This document shows, in pieces, positions 26,296 through 35,426 of a stretch of 64,000 nt of DNA. The notes under the pieces are model-generated. The model did not search any database, had not been told where the DNA came from, and saw only the letters and a program-made list of their open reading frames with translations. Source of the DNA: Candidatus Kapaibacterium thiocyanatum (GTDB lineage Bacteria > Bacteroidota > Ignavibacteria > Kapaibacteriales > Kapaibacteriaceae); contig MKVH01000009.1 in the NCBI GenBank assembly GCA_001899175.1, positions 1 to 64,000 on the forward strand, read 5' to 3'. Each line of letters opens with the position of its first letter. Within the stretch, counting starts at the first letter, position 1. A program made the position numbers and the translations under genes.

Positions 26296-29200
26296 TCAGC
26301 GGATGATCGACAGCGGCAGTACGGTCATGCGTTCGCCCGTACGGATACGCACGACGTAGGCGCCGGGCACGAGACCGCTCACCGGCAATGCGATGGAAGA
26401 GAAGCCGGATTCGAGCGTGCGGCCATCCATGGCGACGACCGTGCGACCGGCCATGTCCATCACCCTGATATCGGCCATACCGCTCTTCTCCATGCGGACA
26501 TCGAGGCGGGCTTCGTCGACGGCAGGCATCGGTACGATGCGCATGGATTCCGTCACCGACCCTCCGTCGTCGACCGACGTCGCCGCATTGAACCAGCGGA
26601 ACGTAAGACCGGATTCCGGAGCCAGCGTCGTGGTCAGGAACATGCTGCCGTTCTGGCTGTTGTTCGTGAAGAGGCTCGGGGCGGACCACGACATATCGGC
26701 GGTCGTCTGTACGAACCGCTGCTGATCGAGATTGTCGCTACCTCGCATACCGAGGTTCACGGGAATGGGCATGGCATTGTCGTTCATCATCTGGCCATAG
26801 ACCACTTCGACGATACCGCTCGACTCGTGGAAACGGATCTGGAAGTTCAGGGCACCTGCAAGGATCATCCGGTTGTTCACGAAGTCGTAGCCGACACCCT
26901 TGAAGTTCTTCCATTGGAGGACGTAGATCCGGCTCGGCGACGTTCCCAGCGTGGCGACACGCAGTTCTCCGGGATTGTCCGCAGCCGTATCCGGTACGAT
27001 GGAACCGCCGCAGGCGGACACGACCAGGGAAGCGGGCTCGGAGGACATGATGGGCGAAGCGCCGCCGTTAAGGCTCTTGTCCCCGATCGTCACATATCCG
27101 GACAATCCGACGTGCAGCGATCCTGCACCGAGATTCGGAATCTTCAACTCGAAGGGCAGATTCCTCTCGAGGCTGCCCCCCGCCGCTCCCCTGCCGGAGT
27201 AGAGCACTTCGCCTTCGGTGATCTCCGTATATATTCCCTGCTTGATGTCGTGTTGCAGCGGACGCACGACGAGCGGGAACCTGCGTTCGCGTTTGCCGAA
27301 CTGCAGGATCATGAGATTCGCCGGATAGGCATAGTCCACGTCGTTCGTCGCCGGAACCCATGACGCCGTATCGAACCGGGGCCTCACCATGAAGTAGTCC
27401 GTCGACTGCATCCCGTTGAAGATGGCGATACCGTCCTCATCGGCCGTGAGCTCGGAGATCGGAGTGCCATCACTCTGCGAGAGTTCGAACGTTTCGAGCG
27501 GACTGATGACGAAGCGACCGTTCTCGAGCTTCGATCCGAGGCAGACGATGGGCGTGACGGTTTCGGGCGCCGTAGGCGCTCCCGTGAACGACGCCAGCGG
27601 AGCGGGATCACCGGCGCGAAGACGGATGGTGACCTTCTCCGGCGTGAACTTCATGTCCTGCGCGAGCGGAACGATGGTATACGTTCCTTCGGGAAGCGAA
27701 CGCGTGATGGGTACTGCGAACTGTGTGGCTAACGTGGGGAGCGCCACGCTTTGCATGAGGCCTTCGAATCCGTTGGAAACGACGTGGAGCATCACCTGGA
27801 CTGTGCTGCTGTTGGTACCGATCTGCACCGTGCCCGGATAGGCAGGCAGCAGAGTGAAGTCCATGCGTACTTCCGACTGCGTGACGAGAACGTTCCGGCT
27901 CGACTCGATGGCATTGAGATCGAAGGGCACGAAGGCATAGTTCGTGGACTTGAGCACGACGGTATAGAGACCGTCGCCGATGCCCTGGAACCTGTACGCA
28001 CCGTCGGCACCGGTCACGGCCAGCGTGTCTCCCGTGGGGACCGGCGAATTGCGATAGATGTCGTCGTTGTACCGGCGTATGGCGAACTCCACACCGGACA
28101 ACGGCTCACCGGTCTCGGCATGGATGGCACGGCCGGTAAGGACGTTGGTCGACGGGCGCGGACTGTTGCCGATGCACGAGGCGGCCTGGAGATAGGACCG
28201 CAGGACCTGACGATGGCGGGGGTGGAATTCGAGAGCCATACCGCCACCGTCCTGACGACGCTGATGGCAATAGGACATGATGGTTCCGATACGCGGACGC
28301 GTCATCTCGCTCGTGACGCAAGGACCGCTTTCGGACGTGATGCAGCTATCGAGAGGTCCACCCGGCCAGAAGCAGCTCTGCGTATGGACGGCGCCGCATA
28401 CGTGGCCCATCTCGTGCGGAATCAATGCGGCATCCCATGAATACGTCTCGATGTTGGCGATGTCGCCTGCGATATCGGCTGCGCAGTAGCTGTCGCGCGC
28501 ACCGCAGATGCCACCGATCGTACGCGCGATACCGCCCTGTCCGCCACGAGCCGTGACGAAGACGACGATGTCACGTGGGAGATCCGACATCGTCGATTCG
28601 TAGTGATTGACGAGTTCGTCGAGGATACTGAAGACGTTGACGTCGTCCGTATACGGATCGTCGGCCGTTTCCCAGATACGGACGTTCGTGACGACGACAC
28701 GTACGGCAAGATCACGTTCGTAGATCTGCGACGTCAGGGACAGGAGCTGGAGCAGATAGGCGGAGCTGCGGGACAGATCGCGATTGAAGAAGTTGTACAG
28801 CAGATAATCGCCTTCAAGTGCCACTTCGATCGTCAGCGTATCGCCGTCGGCCTGCACCTTGTCGTGCTTGCCCTGCTCGGCCATGCCCCCCCGATTCAGG
28901 AGGTTCTGCAACGAGGCGTCGATACGATCGCCCGTATGGCAGGGACCACCACGCATCGGCTGCGCGGGCATGGTAACGACGCGATGCTCGCGTGCGGATA
29001 CGGCGCCGTTCGTACTGCGGCCGATCAACGTACGCGTATCCGTCGTCTCGATACTGCCGGCGACTTCACCGGGCGTAACGACGAGGGAGATCAGCGAATG
29101 GTCGTCACCGGGAAGTGTGCCCCTGTAGACAACGACGTCATGCGACGACAGCGTCCGGACGATACCCTTCGACGACACTCCCTGGATCTCCATGCCGGGC

Positions 29201-29466
29201 TGCAGGATGTCGTGACGTTTCAACGCTACCGTCGTTTCTCCGCCGTCCTGCGATGGAAGGACGACCTCCAGCTCGCGCTGACGCTCCTGGACCAGCCGAT
29301 TGCTGACGGACGGATCCAGCAACAGTACACGATCCTTGCGGAGTGCCGCATCGGACGAACGGGTGAGCGTGGCGGGACCGTCCGTGAACAGGCGCACCGG
29401 CTGTCCAGCGGTAGCGATGCCGGTAATGCACAAGAGCATTACGATCAGGTATGAACGTCGCAACAT
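26296..29466 (-). CDS. Secreted reprolysin-like metalloprotease with sorting domain
   Basis: A 1056-residue exported protein starting at ATG 29466 (an ATG at 29481 adds five residues), with signal LIVMLLCITGIATAG. A propeptide-like region precedes a reprolysin-type zinc protease domain: LPRDIVVFVTARGGQGGIAR, then the zinc motif HEMGHVCGAVHTQ (HExxHxxGxxH) and a downstream Met-turn-like IGTIMSYCHQ. After it come carboxypeptidase-regulatory-like and Ig-like modules (GRAIHAETGEPLSGVEFAIR) and a C-terminal sorting domain (IVPMPAVDEARLDVRM to PGAYVVRIRTGERM). It is probably secreted by the type IX system. Substrate unknown. Confidence 0.88.
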   Translation of the reverse strand: MLRRSYLIVMLLCITGIATAGQPVRLFTDGPATLTRSSDAALRKDRVLLLDPSVSNRLVQERQRELEVVLPSQDGGETTVALKRHDILQPGMEIQGVSSKGIVRTLSSHDVVVYRGTLPGDDHSLISLVVTPGEVAGSIETTDTRTLIGRSTNGAVSAREHRVVTMPAQPMRGGPCHTGDRIDASLQNLLNRGGMAEQGKHDKVQADGDTLTIEVALEGDYLLYNFFNRDLSRSSAYLLQLLSLTSQIYERDLAVRVVVTNVRIWETADDPYTDDVNVFSILDELVNHYESTMSDLPRDIVVFVTARGGQGGIARTIGGICGARDSYCAADIAGDIANIETYSWDAALIPHEMGHVCGAVHTQSCFWPGGPLDSCITSESGPCVTSEMTRPRIGTIMSYCHQRRQDGGGMALEFHPRHRQVLRSYLQAASCIGNSPRPSTNVLTGRAIHAETGEPLSGVEFAIRRYNDDIYRNSPVPTGDTLAVTGADGAYRFQGIGDGLYTVVLKSTNYAFVPFDLNAIESSRNVLVTQSEVRMDFTLLPAYPGTVQIGTNSSTVQVMLHVVSNGFEGLMQSVALPTLATQFAVPITRSLPEGTYTIVPLAQDMKFTPEKVTIRLRAGDPAPLASFTGAPTAPETVTPIVCLGSKLENGRFVISPLETFELSQSDGTPISELTADEDGIAIFNGMQSTDYFMVRPRFDTASWVPATNDVDYAYPANLMILQFGKRERRFPLVVRPLQHDIKQGIYTEITEGEVLYSGRGAAGGSLERNLPFELKIPNLGAGSLHVGLSGYVTIGDKSLNGGASPIMSSEPASLVVSACGGSIVPDTAADNPGELRVATLGTSPSRIYVLQWKNFKGVGYDFVNNRMILAGALNFQIRFHESSGIVEVVYGQMMNDNAMPIPVNLGMRGSDNLDQQRFVQTTADMSWSAPSLFTNNSQNGSMFLTTTLAPESGLTFRWFNAATSVDDGGSVTESMRIVPMPAVDEARLDVRMEKSGMADIRVMDMAGRTVVAMDGRTLESGFSSIALPVSGLVPGAYVVRIRTGERMTVLPLSIIR

Positions 29467-29502
29467 TCCTATCTCCTGCATATGACGAGAATCGATAATG
29501 AT

Positions 29503-30897
29503 TTACAGTCCAGGTCCGAGCATTTCCTCGGGCTTTACCCATTCGACGAATTGCCGTTCGGTCAGAAGATTCAGCTCGAGAGCCGCATCCTTCAGCGTCT
29601 TGCCGCTCTTGTGCGCATGTTTGGCGATCTTGGCCGCACTATCGTATCCGATATGAGGGTTCAGCGCCGTGACGAGCATCAACGTATTCTGATTGTACCA
29701 GTTCAGTCGCTCCACGTTCGGCTCGATACCGCGTGCACAGTGTTCGTCGAACATCGTACAGGTATCCGTCAGCAGCCGTGCACTCTGGAGGAAATTATAG
29801 ATCATCACCGGCTTGAAGACGTTCAGTTCGAAGTTGCCCGAAGCACCGCCGATGTTGATGGCGACGTCGTTGCCCATGACCTGGGCGGCGACCATCGTCA
29901 TCGCTTCGCTTTGCGTAGGGTTGACTTTGCCGGGCATGATCGACGATCCCGGTTCGTTCTCCGGAATCGAGATCTCGCCAAGACCACAGCGGGGACCCGA
30001 CGACATCCAGCGGATATCGTTCGCGATCTTCATCAGCGAAGCTGCGAGCGTCTTGAGGGAACCGTGGGCGTAGACCAGAGCGTCATGGGCAGCCAGAGCC
30101 TCGAACTTGTTCGGCGCCGACACGAACGGAAGACCGGTCAATGCGGCGATAGTTACAGCGGAACGTTCGGCGAACTCCGGATGGGTGTTGAGTCCCGTAC
30201 CCACGGCCGTACCACCGAGCGCCAGCTCGTAGAGCCCTTCCAGACCTTGTTCCAGACGCTTGATGTCGTTGGTGAGCTGCTGGACGTAACCGGAGAATTC
30301 CTGACCGAGCGTGATGGGCGTGGCATCCATGAGGTGGGTACGGCCGCTCTTGATGAGGTCCTTGAAGGCGACGGACTTCGCTGCCAGGGTGTCGCGCAGG
30401 GCCGTCACCGCCGGAATCAGCTTCGTTTTGACGGCGATCGCCGCGGCGATGTGCATGGCCGTCGGGAACGTGTCGTTGGACGATTGGGATTTGTTGACGT
30501 CGTCGTTCGGATGCACGGGCTTCTTGCTTCCGAGCTCACCACCGGCGATTTCGATGGCCCTGTTGGCGATGACTTCGTTCACGTTCATGTTGGTCTGCGT
30601 GCCCGAACCGGTCTGCCATACGCTCAGCGGGAAGTGCGCAGCCAGGGAACCAGCGATCACTTCGTCGGCCGCCTTGACGATGAGATCGGCCTTCTCGCGG
30701 GCGAGGACGCCGAGATCCGCATTCACCATGGCGGCGGCCTTCTTGAGGGTGGCCATGGCGGCGATCAGCTCTACCGGCATCGTTTCCGTACCGATGGCGA
30801 AATGGATGAGCGAGCGTGCCGTCTGGGCACCGTAATAGGCGGTCGAGGGGACGCTGATGTCGCCCATCGTGTCGCGTTCGATACGTGTCGTTGACAT
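29503..30897 (-). CDS. fumC: Class II fumarate hydratase
   Basis: FumC hydrates fumarate to L-malate in the citric acid cycle without an iron-sulphur cluster. The 464-residue product starts at ATG 30897 ([20 protein letters not shown]) and has normal family length. Motifs are [19 protein letters not shown], the S-x-N substrate site [32 protein letters not shown] and the family signature [15 protein letters not shown]. An upstream in-frame extension to 31062 is not part of the family. A TATCTTTG box lies 49 bases upstream. Confidence 0.95.
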   Translation of the reverse strand: MSTTRIERDTMGDISVPSTAYYGAQTARSLIHFAIGTETMPVELIAAMATLKKAAAMVNADLGVLAREKADLIVKAADEVIAGSLAAHFPLSVWQTGSGTQTNMNVNEVIANRAIEIAGGELGSKKPVHPNDDVNKSQSSNDTFPTAMHIAAAIAVKTKLIPAVTALRDTLAAKSVAFKDLIKSGRTHLMDATPITLGQEFSGYVQQLTNDIKRLEQGLEGLYELALGGTAVGTGLNTHPEFAERSAVTIAALTGLPFVSAPNKFEALAAHDALVYAHGSLKTLAASLMKIANDIRWMSSGPRCGLGEISIPENEPGSSIMPGKVNPTQSEAMTMVAAQVMGNDVAINIGGASGNFELNVFKPVMIYNFLQSARLLTDTCTMFDEHCARGIEPNVERLNWYNQNTLMLVTALNPHIGYDSAAKIAKHAHKSGKTLKDAALELNLLTERQFVEWVKPEEMLGPGL

Positions 30898-30945
30898 GAT
30901 GCTGTTCGATCGTGATGGTGATACGGGTCGTTCATTACGGAACGG

Positions 30946-30953
30946 CAAAGATA
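30946..30953 (-). promoter_or_regulatory. Bacteroidota-type -7 promoter box upstream of fumC
   Basis: TATCTTTG followed by CC on the minus strand, identical to the box before ubiE, ends 48 bases before the fumC start. This leaves room for a normal untranslated leader. No strong -33 TTTG is seen upstream. Confidence 0.45.
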
Positions 30954-31081
30954 CCGATTCGGGGTTTGCGATCCCCCGGCGACCTACGCCCGGAATCCTG
31001 TCGACGGATAAATCCTGAATCGTCCGAAGGCTTGCGATTCCGCATATTCCCCCTGTTTCCACCAGTCATCCGGACCGTCGA

Positions 31082-31729
31082 ATGAACACCGGTCGTCTTC
31101 ATGCCATCCTCGTCTGTATCCTGCTGGCGCTCCCGCCGACGATACGGGCCCACTACCACCGTACGACGCCTGTCGTACGGCCGCAGGACGTCGATCTGAA
31201 GCGCATCTTCCGTGAAATCACGACGACTCCGGCAGCCGACCTCTTTACGGCCGCAGGACAGGTATACCGCGACGGCAAGCTGGAAGATGCCGCCTTCCTG
31301 TTCTACGTGGCACAATTGCGCGTGGCACACGACATGCTGATGTATCCGGCACGTGGAACGGGAGGCAACAGTCCCCTCGTCGCCTTCGGGGCCATCGCAT
31401 CCGTGCTCGGACCGGAAATCAACGGAGCGCTGTCGTCGCAGCCGACGATTCAACACGCAGCCTTGCAGCGGGTGCGGAAGTGGGCGCCTGCCACTCATCG
31501 TACGTATTCGCCGGGATGGGAATACACGGAACGACGGCGGGGAGCATTCGTAACGGACCAGTTCGCCATTAGGGGATACTCACCTGCGCCGAGGTTCAGA
31601 TGGTGTAATCAGCTCAAAAGGGTCCGGGAACACTGGCGCAGATATGCCGGAAAGTACCTGCTTAGTTCACAATGGGATTGCAACCATTGGAACAATATAT
31701 GGGCCAGAAGGAATCCGCAGCGTCAATGA
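31082..31729 (+). CDS. Exported hypothetical protein with altered C-terminus
   Basis: A 215-residue open frame with a signal peptide (LHAILVCILLALPPTIRAH). The middle (LEDAAFLFYVAQLRVAHDML followed by VLGPEINGAL) resembles a family of small bacterial secreted proteins of unknown function that share a W/F-x-Y-x-x-Q-L-R segment. After about residue 160 the composition changes to Arg/Trp/Asn-rich sequence that reads into the AT-rich islet and overlaps the convergent SecB-like gene by 63 bases. The last 40 to 50 residues therefore are probably not original and the gene may be 3'-truncated. It is divergent from fumC. Confidence 0.5.
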   Translation: MNTGRLHAILVCILLALPPTIRAHYHRTTPVVRPQDVDLKRIFREITTTPAADLFTAAGQVYRDGKLEDAAFLFYVAQLRVAHDMLMYPARGTGGNSPLVAFGAIASVLGPEINGALSSQPTIQHAALQRVRKWAPATHRTYSPGWEYTERRRGAFVTDQFAIRGYSPAPRFRWCNQLKRVREHWRRYAGKYLLSSQWDCNHWNNIWARRNPQRQ

Positions 31730-32089
31730 AAATATTGATTCACGAATAAATGGCAATAGAATATAGAAGCCATTGCTCCTCGCCCAATACTCAATATTAC
31801 TAGTATCAAAGGAGGAAGGATCAAAATCAAACTCGCCATACACTATCGTATTGTACTTGAACGTTGGACTAGGGATAGTCATACCAAGCTTAACTTCAAA
31901 CTTAACTCTGAATGACCGATCGCCCGTCAACCTGTCAAAGGTACAGTCAACATTGAGATCACCATGAGTCGCATTCTCGCGATCTTCATCATGCTCCTCT
32001 CCGAACAAAGCGACTTGTTCTGTTTGGGCAAAACCAATCCAGAATCTAGTCAACTGAATTGGGTGTTCTTCTATTTGAAGATCGGACAT
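31667..32089 (-). CDS. SecB-like chaperone-family protein
   Basis: A 140-residue acidic protein. The first 75 residues form a strand-rich region typical of the SecB fold (RSFRVKFEVKLGMTI, VYGEFDFDPSSFD). The C-terminal helix and following loop match SecB relatives strikingly: NGFYILLPFIRESIFSLTLR and then PYIVPMVAIPL, comparable with the xILFPYxRExIxxLTxRxGxPPLxLPPxNF pattern. SecB binds unfolded proteins; SecB-like genes in islands often belong to toxin-antitoxin-chaperone modules. The gene is AT-rich relative to its surroundings, and an ADP-ribosyltransferase-like open frame overlaps its start. Divergent origin and a role in toxin control are inference. Confidence 0.65.
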   Translation of the reverse strand: MSDLQIEEHPIQLTRFWIGFAQTEQVALFGEEHDEDRENATHGDLNVDCTFDRLTGDRSFRVKFEVKLGMTIPSPTFKYNTIVYGEFDFDPSSFDTSNIEYWARSNGFYILLPFIRESIFSLTLRIPSGPYIVPMVAIPL

Positions 32090-32244
32090 CTATGCCGCCC
32101 TGCAATATATCCATGAAAAAAGTAAATGCCTATCCCAAAACGACTTTCTTCCTTTGTCCCAGGAGAGATAGTGAAACCAGTATCAAGTATGATAAGCGCT
32201 CGCTCACGGCAAGTGCCGTGCATCAAGTTCGGCCAATGCTGCAT
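32071..32244 (-). pseudogene. ADP-ribosyltransferase-like fragment
   Basis: A 57-codon open frame from ATG 32244 to TAG 32071-32073 overlaps the start of the SecB-like gene by 19 bases. It contains LMHGTCRERALIILDTGF and then RFGIGIYFFHGY. The HGT-x(5)-A-x-x-I-L-x-x-G-F followed by FGxGIYF is the start of DUF3990/ART-like toxin folds, where the His of HGT and the Tyr belong to the NAD site. The rest of such a domain, including the late Glu, is missing. Upstream, related reading (IVEYYEEGC) is blocked by a TAG, and another frame gives MNNCNIIAHRE. It is therefore probably a broken toxin gene. Confidence 0.4.
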
Positions 32245-32437
32245 ATGGGGTATACAACCTTCTTCATAGTATTCTACTATTCTCTATGAGCAATGATATT
32301 GCAATTATTCATAAGCTACAATCAGAAGCTCGTAAGCCCGGAATGTCAATCGATTTACAAAGCAAATAGTGCCTCCATCCATCATATCGTCCCCCTTCTA
32401 TAGATTGCGTTGCCTCCTCAACCATCCGGACTCTTCA

Positions 32438-35353
32438 ATGGTCAAGGCCATGTTCCGTATCCTGTCGGCGATCGTCGTCCTGTTCTCCCTCTCGGCTTCC
32501 GGCCTCCGTGCCCAGCACGGTTTCTCGTCGGTCCCGGGCGATCCCGCTGCGACGAAGATCCACACCCTGGCCAATGGGCTCCGTGTCTACGTGAGCGTGA
32601 ACGACGACCAGCCACGGGCCACCGTCTACGTAGTGGCCAGAACCGGCAGCAAGCAGGATCCCGCCGATGCCACAGGCCTCGCTCACTACCTGGAGCATAT
32701 GCTGTTCAAGGGTAACGAGGAATTCGGTACGCTCGACTTCGCGAAGGAACGACCACTCATCGACCGTATCGAGTCAACCTACGAACGATATCGCCAGACG
32801 ACGGATACGGCCATGCGACGCAGTCTGTACCGGACGATCGACTCCCTCTCGGGCATCGCCGCCACCTTCGCCATTCCGAACGAATACGACCGCATGTGCC
32901 AGGCATTGGGCTGCACCGGAACCAATGCCTTCACCAGCGAGGAAGTGACGGCCTACTACAACGAGGTACCGTCCAACAGACTGAAGACCTACTTCGAGAT
33001 GGAAGGCGCACGTTTCAGGAAGCCCGTCCTGCGCCTGTTCCATACCGAACTCGAAGCCGTCTACGAAGAGAAGAACGGATCGCTCGACGACGACCGGTCA
33101 CTGATCGAGGATACGCTGCGTGCCGCCCTGTTCCCTACGCATCCCTATGGCACGCAGAGTACGCTGGGCACGATCCAGCATCTGAAGAATCCCTCGATGA
33201 AGCGTATCCGCGAATACTACGACACCTACTACGTACCCAACAACATGGCCGTCATCGTCGCGGGAGACGTCGATCCCGATTCCGTCGCCGCATGGGTCGA
33301 AGCATCGTTCGGATGGATGCGGCGAAAGAACGTTCCGGAGTGGAAACCCGCGGCTCTTGCCGAGATCGCGGCACCGGTCGAGAACACGGTACAAGGCCGC
33401 GAAGGTGAAAGCGTCACCATCGGCTTCCGCTGGCCGGGTGCGAACCATGCCGACATCCCCGCACTGCAGATGCTGGACATGGTGCTCTCGAACGGTGTGG
33501 CCGGCCTCATCGACCTGAACCTCCGTCATGCGCAGAAGGTGGCCGACGCCGCATCCGTGCAGTATATGATGTCGGACCACGGTTATCACATTCTCGGAGG
33601 CAATCCGTTTCCCGGACAATCCCTCGTCCAGGTCCGTAACCTTCTCCTCGACCAGTTGCGCCTCGTCAAGCAGGGAGCCTTCGACGAAGCGATACTGGAC
33701 GGCATCATCAGGAAGTACAGGATCGACAGGACCCGGCAACTGTCGACGGCCCAGGGCCGCGCCGACTGGATCCTCGAGTCCCTCATGCTCGGCCGCTCCT
33801 ATCCCGTCCACGCACGCAGTCTCGATGCCCTCTCCATGGTCACGAAGGACGACATCGTGCGCGTAGCGAACAAGTACTATGGCGAGAACCACGTCATCGT
33901 CTACAAACAGGTAGGGCCACGCATGGACCTGAGATCCATCGTCAAGCCGGACATCACGCCCGTCGCTCTCAATCGGGATACGCTCTCACCGTTCGCCTTT
34001 CGCATCATGGCTCAACAGGCCGTACCCGTCGCGCCGCGATTCGTCGACCTCGCGAAGGATGTGCGTACGTCGGGAATCGGACGTGGCGTCGTTCTGCGTA
34101 CCACGCACAACAGGGACAACGACCTCTTCTCGTTGACCTACAGGATTCCTGTCGGCGCCCTGAACGATCCATTACAGGACTACGCCCTCGACTACCTGAG
34201 CTACCTGGGAACGTCGGAACGGAATGGAGGCGACGTCCAGCGCGAGAAGTTCAGGCTCGGCATGTCGATGGACCACAGCACCGACGACGACTACGCCCTG
34301 ATCACCGTATCCGGCCTCCAGGAGTCGTTCGTCCAGAGCCTCGACCTCGCCGAACATCTCATCGCCGATGCACGCTCGGACACCGCACAGTATTCGGCAT
34401 TCGTCCTGACGGTACTGAAGACGCGCGAGGACCAACTGAAGGACAAGACGGTCCTCCTGCAGGAAGGACTCGTTCCGTACGCCAAGTACGGTCCGGACAA
34501 TCCCACGATGCGCGATCCGAGCAATGAGCGTCTCCGTACCGTTGGTGCCGATACCCTGCTGGCCATCATACGGTCGCTGTTCGCCTATGACCATGAGATA
34601 TGGTACTATGGACCGGTGTCGCACGACTCCATCGCGACGATCATCGGGCGGCATCACAGGATCCCGGCAACGCACAAGGCGGCGCCCGTCGTCAGGTATC
34701 CCGTCGTCCGCACGCTCGACAAACCGGAAGTATGGATCATCGACCACGATATGGTCCAGGCCGAAGTGACGATCCTTTCGAAGGCACTGCCTCGCTTCGA
34801 TCCGACGCATCAGGCCGTGGTACGGGCCTTCAACGAGTACATGGGTGGAGGTATGAACGGTCTGGTCTTCCAGACGCTGCGTGAATCGCAGGCACTCGCC
34901 TACGGTGCGGGCATCAGTATTCCATGGCCCGAGAACCGGATGGAGCCGATGACGATGGAAGGCTATATCGGAACGCAGGTGGACAAGCTCAACGATGCCC
35001 TCGCCTCGATGAATACGCTGATGACGAGCCTGCCGAAGAACGATCCGACCTTCGTCAACGTCAAGGAATCGCTGCTGTCCCAGTACCGGACTTCGCGAAT
35101 CGAACGGGCCGGTATCCTCTCGTTCGCCGATCTGTCACGTCGCTATGGTCTGGGCAACGACTGGCAGCAGCGTACCTACGATGCCATCGGAAAGATCACG
35201 TACGGAGAACTGCACAGGTTCTTCGACGACAACATCGCACGCAAGCCGAGGGTCATCGCCATCATCGGCTCGAAGGAACGGCTCGACCTTCCCGCATTGG
35301 AACGATACGGCAAGGTACGTGTCGTGACGGTGAAGGACCTGTTCCCCTGGTAG
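32438..35353 (+). CDS. M16 family zinc metalloprotease, two-domain
   Basis: A 971-residue exported insulinase/pitrilysin-type protease. The start at 32438 precedes a signal peptide (AMFRILSAIVVLFSLSASG). The inverted zinc motif is HYLEH in LAHYLEHMLFKGNEEFG, and the third ligand lies in TELEAVYEEKN about 118 residues later. That is further than in classical members, owing to an inserted helical segment with CTGTNAFTSEE. The second half repeats the M16 fold (RTTHNRDNDLFSLTYRIPVG, GGGMNGLVFQTLRESQALAY) but lacks HxxEH, so only the first domain is catalytic. Probably periplasmic peptide degradation. Confidence 0.92.
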   Translation: MVKAMFRILSAIVVLFSLSASGLRAQHGFSSVPGDPAATKIHTLANGLRVYVSVNDDQPRATVYVVARTGSKQDPADATGLAHYLEHMLFKGNEEFGTLDFAKERPLIDRIESTYERYRQTTDTAMRRSLYRTIDSLSGIAATFAIPNEYDRMCQALGCTGTNAFTSEEVTAYYNEVPSNRLKTYFEMEGARFRKPVLRLFHTELEAVYEEKNGSLDDDRSLIEDTLRAALFPTHPYGTQSTLGTIQHLKNPSMKRIREYYDTYYVPNNMAVIVAGDVDPDSVAAWVEASFGWMRRKNVPEWKPAALAEIAAPVENTVQGREGESVTIGFRWPGANHADIPALQMLDMVLSNGVAGLIDLNLRHAQKVADAASVQYMMSDHGYHILGGNPFPGQSLVQVRNLLLDQLRLVKQGAFDEAILDGIIRKYRIDRTRQLSTAQGRADWILESLMLGRSYPVHARSLDALSMVTKDDIVRVANKYYGENHVIVYKQVGPRMDLRSIVKPDITPVALNRDTLSPFAFRIMAQQAVPVAPRFVDLAKDVRTSGIGRGVVLRTTHNRDNDLFSLTYRIPVGALNDPLQDYALDYLSYLGTSERNGGDVQREKFRLGMSMDHSTDDDYALITVSGLQESFVQSLDLAEHLIADARSDTAQYSAFVLTVLKTREDQLKDKTVLLQEGLVPYAKYGPDNPTMRDPSNERLRTVGADTLLAIIRSLFAYDHEIWYYGPVSHDSIATIIGRHHRIPATHKAAPVVRYPVVRTLDKPEVWIIDHDMVQAEVTILSKALPRFDPTHQAVVRAFNEYMGGGMNGLVFQTLRESQALAYGAGISIPWPENRMEPMTMEGYIGTQVDKLNDALASMNTLMTSLPKNDPTFVNVKESLLSQYRTSRIERAGILSFADLSRRYGLGNDWQQRTYDAIGKITYGELHRFFDDNIARKPRVIAIIGSKERLDLPALERYGKVRVVTVKDLFPW

Positions 35354-35362
35354 ATACACGAA

Positions 35363-35397
35363 GACCTGGAGCGGCACATAGCAGGCCACTCCAGGTC
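35363..35397. terminator. Hairpin between convergent genes
   Basis: GACCTGGAG (35363-35371) and CTCCAGGTC (35389-35397) form a perfect 9-bp stem with a 17-base loop, 10 bases after the M16 stop and 30 bases from the convergent RND gene stop. There is no T-tract on either side, so it may act weakly in both directions. Confidence 0.5.
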
Positions 35398-35426
35398 CCG
35401 GATCATGTCTACGGAGATTCGTCCGA

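Noticed and set aside
26291-26689. N-terminal extension of murB into the protease gene
   Set aside because: The extension is Arg/His/Gly-rich shadow of the protease sequence; MurB homology begins at 26290.
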